The position numbers were made by a program, and so were the translations under genes. The notes beneath the pieces were generated by a model. That model saw only the letters and a program-made list of their open reading frames with translations. It was not told the DNA's origin and made no database searches. From positions 1 through 64,000 of IMG/VR virus record IMGVR_UViG_3300036715_002448: DNA of 64,000 nucleotides. One strand, given 5' to 3'. Of this stretch, positions 58,474 to 64,000 are shown piece by piece. The DNA is from a virus. The first letter of the stretch is position 1; each line of letters starts with the position of its first letter.

Positions 58474-59034
58474 TTATTTAATGATAAAATTCTTGACAAT
58501 TAAATTTTGTACTAAATGATTACCTTTTTTGTTAAAGTATGGTGTTCTTGCTTCTACTTCTAAAACTACGTAGTGTCCTTTTATACGTTTTCCAACATTT
58601 CCTATCATAGGTAGTACATATTCATAACCTCCATATTCAGCTTTTTTATAAGTTCCTTTGGCAAAAATAACATTATAAATCAAACCAGAAGGTTCATATT
58701 GTTTATAGTATGCGAATTTTTCTACTCGATAATCATCATAAAAAACAGTTAGGTTTTTAACAAAAAGAATTTCAACTTTATGAATTTCATTAGGAGTTAA
58801 CGAAGGAATTGAAATAAGCTTATTGTTTTTGTCTGTTGTATATTTTTCAATTTCATCATAATATACAACAGACATATCTTGGGCAATACTTTTTAGTTTG
58901 TCAATGGTACAAGTGTCTTTTAACCAAAGAAAATAATCAATGTCTATGTCGTAAATCTCTTTTAGTGTTTTACCTTGATATTTACCATAAGGATAAATAG
59001 TATCTTCGCCTTTAAAATCTATTCTTGTTGCCAT
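58474..59034 (-). CDS. Protein with exodeoxyribonuclease X C-terminal-like domain
   Basis: A 186-residue protein. The N-terminal 45 residues, IYPYGKYQGKTLKEIYDIDI then DYFLWLKD, match the small ExoX C-terminal/DUF3820 module (fGKyxGxxlxei...dYLxWl), often fused to nucleases. The rest is beta-rich with no nuclease motif. It probably binds DNA or RNA. It ends 6 bases before the small membrane protein gene. Confidence 0.7.
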   Translation of the reverse strand: MATRIDFKGEDTIYPYGKYQGKTLKEIYDIDIDYFLWLKDTCTIDKLKSIAQDMSVVYYDEIEKYTTDKNNKLISIPSLTPNEIHKVEILFVKNLTVFYDDYRVEKFAYYKQYEPSGLIYNVIFAKGTYKKAEYGGYEYVLPMIGNVGKRIKGHYVVLEVEARTPYFNKKGNHLVQNLIVKNFIIK

Positions 59035-59108
59035 AACTTTAATTAATTTTGATGTATAAAAATAATAAAATTATCCTATATATAAAAATACTGCACAAAA
59101 AGTTTTGC

Positions 59109-59519
59109 TTATTTAACCTTATTTAACCATTCATTTATTATTTTAAGGTCATTAATATGTTTTTCTTTAGATGGTGAATTATTATAAATGTATTTATTTT
59201 TTGCATTTATCAAATTATAAATATCGCCACATTTAATAAGTCCTATCATTTGTCTGTTTTCTAATGAATACAAAATGTCTAAGTTAATATTTAATAGTGG
59301 ATTCTTATAAGCAACGGAATTGATCGTTTTTCCTTGTGTTTGAATCCAACCTTCGGGAATTTTCAAATCTAATTCAATTATAGGTTTGTCAACTATAATG
59401 TCTATGTCCGCGTTTTTCCTGCCTAGGTCAATACCAAGCAATTGTAAAAAAAGAGAGCCACTAAGCGCTGCATCGTGACTCTCGTTTAATTTAATTATTT
59501 CTTTTGCAATATTTAGCAA
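59109..59519 (-). CDS. Small nucleotidyltransferase (MNT-like)
   Basis: A 136-residue protein with ALSGSLFLQLLGIDLG near 18-33 and NADIDIIVD at 37-45, the GS...DxD signature of minimal Pol-beta nucleotidyltransferases. A third acidic residue may be in NINLDILYSL near 91. It has no leader; MLNIAKEIIKLNES ends in LNES but lacks the F-x-E-F core. It sits downstream of two leader-bearing genes. Substrate unknown. Confidence 0.75.
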   Translation of the reverse strand: MLNIAKEIIKLNESHDAALSGSLFLQLLGIDLGRKNADIDIIVDKPIIELDLKIPEGWIQTQGKTINSVAYKNPLLNINLDILYSLENRQMIGLIKCGDIYNLINAKNKYIYNNSPSKEKHINDLKIINEWLNKVK

Positions 59520-59526
59520 GTTCGTA

Positions 59527-59973
59527 TTATCTTATTTTTTTTTCAATATCCCATTGTATTCTTTCTAATGGTTTTTCATCACCACCGTTTTTGTAAATTT
59601 GTTTCCTTACATAGTCAATAAGTCCTGGTTCATATCTGGCATTTTGGGCCATTTCAAAAGACTCTCCATAGCTATTATCTGCCATAGATTTAATCCATTT
59701 GTTGTAACTTGTTTGATTCCATGAAGAACTACCACCTCCTCTAATTTTCTTAAATTTTTCTATTGCATTTTTATCTGGTGGCGTAGCCTTTACTTTAGTT
59801 GACATAAATTTTTTATCACCAGAAATATAAACATCAAATCCATGATGAGGTTCTACTTCTTCTATATAATAATCTTTACCTTCTGTGTGCACTGTACCTC
59901 CTAACATCGGGTGGTTTTTTTCATTTATTTCTGACTCATTAACAAAATCAGAAAATCTTAAAAAATTTTCCAT
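59527..59973 (-). CDS. Leader-bearing protein of unknown function
   Basis: A 148-residue protein with leader MENFLRFSDFVNES, followed by a second possible site (EINE). The mature part has beta segments (TVHTEGKDYYIEEVEPHHGF) then helices with GGGSSSWNQTSYNKWIK and a C-terminal QWDIEKKIR. No family recognised. It lies 9 bases after the RimK-like gene in the same operon. Confidence 0.75.
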   Translation of the reverse strand: MENFLRFSDFVNESEINEKNHPMLGGTVHTEGKDYYIEEVEPHHGFDVYISGDKKFMSTKVKATPPDKNAIEKFKKIRGGGSSSWNQTSYNKWIKSMADNSYGESFEMAQNARYEPGLIDYVRKQIYKNGGDEKPLERIQWDIEKKIR

Positions 59974-59982
59974 TGTATATTT

Positions 59983-61473
59983 TTATTTTTCGAATTTTAT
60001 TCCCATGTGATTATTACCTTTAGCTTCTCTTGGGTTATATTCACCGTCAAAACTAGAACAAGTAAAAGTTTTGTAAGGATTTATACTTACACCAAGAATT
60101 TCCATAAATTTACGATTTACTAAAAATTTAGTACTTTTATCAGTTCTATCAACTAATGATACTAATACATTTTTATACCTTTTACCTAAAAATACAACAT
60201 CCATTTCAATTATTGGCCTTTCGTGTACATTAGGTCCTACTTCAGCATTAGAAATTCCTACTACTTTACTTGTAAAATGTTTTCCATTAATAGACCATTC
60301 AACAGTTTTCTTATTATCTGAAACTTCCATTTTATCATAAGTCATTGAACAAGAAATAGCACCATTACCTGTATCAAATTTGGCTACAAATTCACCAATT
60401 CCTGGAACTTGAACAACTTCACGGAATCCAATAACTTTTCTTGAACGAATCCAGTTAGACTTATCGGTAAAATAGTCAATTATATTTTTAACCACATCTA
60501 TTCCTGTAGCATCTTTAAGTCCTTGTGTACCTGGTGAAGAATTAACTTCTAACACGTAATTTTGTTTTGATTTTTTATCAACAATAATATCTACACCAGC
60601 CCAATTACATCCAACTGCCCTCGCTGCATCAATTGCCATTTGTGATTGCTCTGGTGTTATTTTAACCTTTTCTGCTTTTCCACCTAAAGAAACATTTGTA
60701 CGAAAATCTTTATCAATTTTATTTCTACGCATAAAACCTAAAACAACAGAGTCATCTTCAGAAGGTTTTGGTGAATTAAATTTACGAGTAAGAACATGTA
60801 TTCTTAAATCATAGTCGGAGTCAATTTTTTCTTGAATAAGAGTTTCGATATCTGCGTCAACTTTCCAAAGTGTTTGAAGAACTGATTTAAGAGAAGCTTC
60901 CGATTCAATAACAGAAACACCAATACCATGTGAACCAGATAACATTTTAAGAATAACTGGAAATTTTCCACCTATTTTTTTAACAGCTCCATCGATAGAG
61001 TCCTCCCCGTTGATTAGCGCTGTTCTTGGTGTTTGAATTCCGGAATTTTCTAGGATTTTTGCAGTAACCCATTTATTTTCACAATTTAAAGTAGATTGTA
61101 AAGTATTAACTACAAAGAAATTTAAGTCTTCTAATCTTTCTACTAAGTCACGTGTACGAGTATTTCTTACAATACCGCGGCGTGTTAAAATTGCTGTATA
61201 ATCTGAATCAATTTTTACAGAATTTTCTTTATCTGCTAAAAGTAATCCACCATTTTTTAAAATTGTTAAAGTTGCTGTATTAATATCAATTACATAAAAA
61301 GGAATTCCTCTAGAATCACATTCCTTTTTAACAGCAGGAACAGTATAAGATTCTTCGCTAACATTTGATAAAAGAACAATTTCTGCTTTTTGTTTTTTAG
61401 AAGCATTTGTTTTTTTTACAGTATTTATTGCTTCATTTACAAACTCGTCATAATAGTTAAATTTATTTTTCAT
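59983..61473 (-). CDS. Leader-bearing RimK ATP-grasp ligase fused to RimB-type protease domain
   Basis: The leader is MKNKFNYYDEFVNEA. Residues about 45-340 form a RimK-like ATP-grasp: FPVILKMLSGSHGIGVSVIE (ATP-binding Lys and Gly-rich loop), DFRTNVSLGGKAEKV, and NYVLEVNSSPGTQGL (metal-binding E-x-N). From about residue 350 a second domain has EFVAKFDTGNGAIS (catalytic Asp 367 in D-T-G), HERPIIEMDVVFLG and LVSLVDRTDKSTKFLVNRKF, matching the RimB retropepsin-like family. RimK adds Glu tails to ribosomal protein S6 and RimB removes them. A packaged enzyme could alter host ribosomes or other proteins at once. Confidence 0.85.
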   Translation of the reverse strand: MKNKFNYYDEFVNEAINTVKKTNASKKQKAEIVLLSNVSEESYTVPAVKKECDSRGIPFYVIDINTATLTILKNGGLLLADKENSVKIDSDYTAILTRRGIVRNTRTRDLVERLEDLNFFVVNTLQSTLNCENKWVTAKILENSGIQTPRTALINGEDSIDGAVKKIGGKFPVILKMLSGSHGIGVSVIESEASLKSVLQTLWKVDADIETLIQEKIDSDYDLRIHVLTRKFNSPKPSEDDSVVLGFMRRNKIDKDFRTNVSLGGKAEKVKITPEQSQMAIDAARAVGCNWAGVDIIVDKKSKQNYVLEVNSSPGTQGLKDATGIDVVKNIIDYFTDKSNWIRSRKVIGFREVVQVPGIGEFVAKFDTGNGAISCSMTYDKMEVSDNKKTVEWSINGKHFTSKVVGISNAEVGPNVHERPIIEMDVVFLGKRYKNVLVSLVDRTDKSTKFLVNRKFMEILGVSINPYKTFTCSSFDGEYNPREAKGNNHMGIKFEK

Positions 61474-62020
61474 TATTTCGTTTAATATATTTTATAATTT
61501 TTTTATTTTGTCTTAAAATTTTTTCTTTTATTTCCGCAGTAAATCTATAAGATGAATCAACAATTTTACTATTAATTTCTTTACTATCTTTTATATAAGT
61601 TTCAAAACACTTGTCACAAGTAAAATTCCTTGCCGTAATTTGATTTATTTTTGAAATTATTGGTTTGTTACAATACGCACAATGCCATGGATATTCTTTA
61701 TATGTTCTTTTTATATATTCTTTAGATGATACTTCTTTTGTTTCAGGATTGAAATAAATTCTATTAATTTTTTGGTATTTTAAATTTTCTCTTTCTATCT
61801 TAAAAATACATTTAAGAAACAAATCATCCTCTAAATACTTAGCTATTACTTTGTTATAATCAAGTATCATTTTATAAGAAGTAGGAATACCAACTAATGA
61901 TATTCCATGTTTTGATTTGCTTCCTTTTATTTTCTTTTTAACTATAGTAACATTACCAATACGAATAGAACCAGTACCAAATTGGTTGCCATATTTAATC
62001 CAACTATTATTGTTAGCCAT
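61463..62020 (-). CDS. Zinc-ribbon protein of unknown function
   Basis: A 185-residue basic protein without leader. WHCAYCNKPIISKINQITAR followed by NFTCDKCFETY (about residues 111-140) gives two C-x2-C pairs, a likely zinc ribbon. The basic C-terminus (KIIKYIKRNNEK) could bind nucleic acid. Both ends overlap the neighbouring genes by 8-11 bases, indicating translational coupling with the RimK-like gene. Confidence 0.68.
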   Translation of the reverse strand: MANNNSWIKYGNQFGTGSIRIGNVTIVKKKIKGSKSKHGISLVGIPTSYKMILDYNKVIAKYLEDDLFLKCIFKIERENLKYQKINRIYFNPETKEVSSKEYIKRTYKEYPWHCAYCNKPIISKINQITARNFTCDKCFETYIKDSKEINSKIVDSSYRFTAEIKEKILRQNKKIIKYIKRNNEK

Positions 62021-63395
62021 AAATCATTAAATCATCAAGTTGTTTTCCTATATCATTTATTATAAAATCAGTGGTTAACGTTTCCATTTCTAATTCTAGT
62101 AAAAGTGTGTGAATTTCATCCATTGTTACACCTTCATTTTTTGCCGACTCTATTTTATTTCGTAATGCGGCCATTTTGCTAGCTAATTCATTTCTTCCAG
62201 CTTGTACAGTTTTAAAAGTATCATGTAATTGGGCTATTTCCTTTTCGCTTAATTTGCCCATTGCTTTAGAATCACTCATCGTATTAGTTAATTCTTTAAG
62301 TTTTTTAGCAAGATTATCCTTTTTAACTCTTAAAACAGCATGTTCGTTTCTTAATGATTTAATTTCATCCGTATCTTTATCATCTTCTTTTTCTGCATAA
62401 ATATCTCTTTGGTCAGTTGGTTTTATTTTTTTAGCGGCTTCTATTTCATCAGCTTTATCTTTAGCTTCTTTATCTAATTTTTCTGCCTCTTCTCTTTTAG
62501 ATTTATCTCCAGGAGATTCTTCTAATTTGTTTTCTTGTTTTCCGGTTTCTTCAGGTTTTTTAATAGAGCTACCATTGCTGGCATTACCAGCTTCATTATT
62601 TATAACTGATATATCATTTGAATTAGTTTCTGTTTTACCTCTTTTATCTACTTCAGCCTCATTTTTTTCAGATTCACCAAGTTTTTTTTTCGCTTCCTCT
62701 AATCGAGATGTTATTTCCCTTAGTGATTCATTACTTATATGAGCCTTCGACAATTCTTGTAAAAATTTTACTTTGTATTTAAGTTTTTTAGATGTTATAT
62801 ATGCTTTTAAATATGGATTTTCATCCTCTGTCATAGCATTTAAAAAATCTATTTGAGCTTTAATAGAATAAGAATTTGATTTTTGCAATTTCTTGTATTT
62901 GTCCTCCAAAGTTTTAACAACTTCCTTTAACGATTCTATTTTTTTAGTTTCACGGTCAGACGGTTCTTCATCTTTATTAGGACCAGTAGTTCCTTTAGGT
63001 TCTTCATCTTTATTAGGACCAGTAGTTCCTTTAGGTTCTTCATCTTTATTAGGACCAGTAGTTCCTTTAGGTTCTTCATCTTTATTAGGACCAGTAGTTC
63101 CTTTAGGTTCTTCATCTTTATGTGATAATGCTTTTTTCTTTTTTCTTAATACATATAATGCATTATCTATTGATTTATTCTTTTTTGCAATAGCAGGATT
63201 TCTTCCAGGATTTTTTTGTTTTTTAGATATTAAACTAGCTATTTTATCATCTAAGCTATCTTCCGATTCAAAAAGTACTCCTTCACATAATAATTCTTGG
63301 ATTATTTCTAATTCTTTTTGTTCAGAAAGTTCATAAGACTCAAATAAAATTCGGTCATATTCTTTTATTAAAAAATTACTTAATTGTTCTTTCAT
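62013..63395 (-). CDS. Charged coiled-coil protein with tandem 12-residue repeats
   Basis: A 460-residue, very hydrophilic protein. Four copies of DEEPKGTTGPNK lie near residues 92-139, then a long charged coiled coil (residues 150-445), rich in Glu and Lys. The N-terminus (MKEQLSNFLIKEYDRILFES) is only weakly leader-like. Composition is like phage head scaffold/core proteins, which are helical and highly charged, but no direct similarity is seen. The repeats are in phase and probably vary in number. Confidence 0.68.
   Translation of the reverse strand: MKEQLSNFLIKEYDRILFESYELSEQKELEIIQELLCEGVLFESEDSLDDKIASLISKKQKNPGRNPAIAKKNKSIDNALYVLRKKKKALSHKDEEPKGTTGPNKDEEPKGTTGPNKDEEPKGTTGPNKDEEPKGTTGPNKDEEPSDRETKKIESLKEVVKTLEDKYKKLQKSNSYSIKAQIDFLNAMTEDENPYLKAYITSKKLKYKVKFLQELSKAHISNESLREITSRLEEAKKKLGESEKNEAEVDKRGKTETNSNDISVINNEAGNASNGSSIKKPEETGKQENKLEESPGDKSKREEAEKLDKEAKDKADEIEAAKKIKPTDQRDIYAEKEDDKDTDEIKSLRNEHAVLRVKKDNLAKKLKELTNTMSDSKAMGKLSEKEIAQLHDTFKTVQAGRNELASKMAALRNKIESAKNEGVTMDEIHTLLLELEMETLTTDFIINDIGKQLDDLMIYG
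62962..63121 (-). repeat. 36-bp tandem repeat, four full copies plus partial
   Basis: The 36-base unit starting ggttcttcatctttattagg is repeated without visible change from 62962 to 63105, with a 16-base partial copy after. It encodes DEEPKGTTGPNK on the minus strand. Perfect identity points to recent expansion by slippage or recombination. Confidence 0.93.
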
Positions 63396-63411
63396 ATTTT
63401 TATTTGATTTT

Positions 63412-63930
63412 TTATCTCCAAGTTGGTATTAAATTTGACAATCCAGGTAATTCAGTTCCTTCTAATTTAGCAATTTGTGCTTTTTTATCTGCTATATCTA
63501 AAAACATTTCTAATTCTTTTTTATGCATATCGTAAATATGTTGTAATGCAGCTTTTGCTTTTCCTCTAGTAAAAAGATACATTAAATATTTAAAAGCACC
63601 ACCTGTAGCTTTGGTTGTTTTTTTAATAACAGAAGCTCCGGCATTAAATACAGATGATGCATCCAAGTCTCCAATTGGAACTGATCCACTACTTCCTCGT
63701 TCATTTAATGCTTCATAATTTTCTTCAAAACTTTCTAACAAATAATTCATAGTAGAGTTACTTATAGATTCAGTCATAATACCTGACGCCGAATACTGTG
63801 TAAGCATCAAATAATTAATAAGTTCTTTCATTTCATCTGTCGTAGGTTTGTATTGATATTGACTACAAAGTTTAGAAAATTGGCTTATATCCATTTGTAG
63901 GCCAATTATAAGTGAGGGTTTTGCAAACAT
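63412..63930 (-). CDS. Protein of unknown function, possible structural
   Basis: A 172-residue protein. The start at 63930 (MFAKPSLIIGLQMDISQFSK) follows a late-type motif; an ATG at 63894 is an alternative. The middle has GSSGSVPIGDLDASS, the C-terminal half is helical (KAALQHIYDMHKKELEMFLD). IMTES, LLES and LNE-type strings occur, but no leader. No family recognised. It lies upstream of the repeat-containing protein and may share a transcript with it. Confidence 0.63.
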   Translation of the reverse strand: MFAKPSLIIGLQMDISQFSKLCSQYQYKPTTDEMKELINYLMLTQYSASGIMTESISNSTMNYLLESFEENYEALNERGSSGSVPIGDLDASSVFNAGASVIKKTTKATGGAFKYLMYLFTRGKAKAALQHIYDMHKKELEMFLDIADKKAQIAKLEGTELPGLSNLIPTWR

Positions 63931-63946
63931 AACTTAACTAATTTAT

Positions 63947-63962
63947 TGTTTATTTATATATC
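63947..63962 (-). promoter_or_regulatory. Late-promoter-like motif
   Basis: Minus-strand GATATATAAATAAACA lies about 17 bases upstream of the ATG at 63930. The remaining bases to 64000 show nothing else. Confidence 0.55.
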
Positions 63963-64000
63963 ATAGAATTTTTTGACACTATTTATAGTACTTAATAAAA

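Noticed and set aside
59109-59519. Leader in the small nucleotidyltransferase (MLNIAKEIIKLNES)
   Set aside because: LNES is present but the aromatic and [DE]-x-F core is missing, so I did not count it in the leader family.
62962-63121. Direct repeats as a possible CRISPR array
   Set aside because: Copies are contiguous with no spacers and lie in phase inside a coding gene.
62893-63336. Plus-strand frame with repeated GSSSLLGPVVPL
   Set aside because: It is only the antisense reading of the in-frame 36-bp repeat, whose length is a multiple of three and so opens all frames.
62013-63395. Leader in the repeat-containing coiled-coil protein
   Set aside because: MKEQLSNFLIKEYDRILFES has a loose resemblance only; the order of F, acidic residue and Glu does not match the consensus.
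1-64000. tRNA genes
   Set aside because: I looked for cloverleaf-like segments in the gaps between genes and saw none, but reading by eye cannot exclude one.

Overview
The window is a very AT-rich stretch of a large tailed-phage genome of the T4 superfamily (myovirus), and every supported gene lies on the minus strand. Recognisable T4-type genes are the small terminase subunit (gp16), large terminase (gp17), tail sheath (gp18), tail tube (gp19), both topoisomerase II subunits (gp39/60 and gp52), the clamp-loader ATPase (gp44), an Rnh-like 5' nuclease and a gp26-like baseplate protein. The host is probably a member of the Bacteroidota: there are no Shine-Dalgarno leaders, the leaders are A-rich, and DUF4494-like and DUF1003-like proteins are present. 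The host call is inference.

Layout, left to right. Positions 1-15.8 kb hold a tightly packed run of small and medium genes. Most begin with the same short leader, of the form M-K-N-L-x-x-[YF]-[DE]-[EDN]-F-[LV]-[NST]-E. It closely resembles the capsid-targeting sequence of T4 internal proteins (IPIII begins MKTYQEFIAE and is cut after the E by the prohead protease gp21). Behind this leader sit different enzymes: two Pol-beta-like nucleotidyltransferases, a Pnk-like kinase, an NMNAT-like adenylyltransferase, a ParB-like protein and an RNA/DNA-ligase-like protein, plus many unknowns. Three more leader-bearing genes lie elsewhere (27.5 kb, 59.5 kb and 60-61.5 kb, the last a RimK ATP-grasp/RimB fusion). 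I read this as a large set of proteins loaded into the capsid and probably delivered with the DNA. Positions 16-32 kb hold glycosyltransferases, small membrane proteins, tail-fibre genes (one with an S74 chaperone), a RecB-like nuclease and an ECF-type sigma factor. Positions 32.8-52.5 kb hold a tape-measure-like protein, gp26/gp51-like genes, topoisomerase, tail tube, sheath, terminase and a neck-like protein. Positions 52.5-64 kb hold replication and nuclease genes, small membrane and zinc proteins, and a last group with leader genes and a repeat-containing coiled-coil protein.

Three essential-looking genes are broken into separately translated halves carrying split inteins: the ligase-like gene (13.96-15.77 kb), topoisomerase gp52 (36.9-39.7 kb) and large terminase (45.8-49.5 kb). 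In each case the intein sits in a catalytic motif: ligase motif I K^TDG, the gp52 YHHGS^SSM segment, and terminase Walker A GK^T. In two of them a free-standing Vsr-like (EDxHD-type) homing endonuclease gene lies between the halves, the 'fractured gene' arrangement. The terminase intein is split at an atypical early position.

Regulation. A repeated motif, minus-strand GATATATAAAATAAA or GATATATAAATAAA, lies just upstream of many structural and leader genes. It resembles the T4 late promoter TATAAATA and is the likely target of the phage sigma factor at 32.2-32.8 kb. Five clear hairpin terminators are present, plus one weaker candidate. Decayed genes (two leader-bearing, one glycosyltransferase, and probable homing-endonuclease debris) and several in-frame TAA codons followed by coherent coding show continuing gene turnover. 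I saw no tRNA genes and no CRISPR array. No stretch above about 300 bases lacks a described feature.
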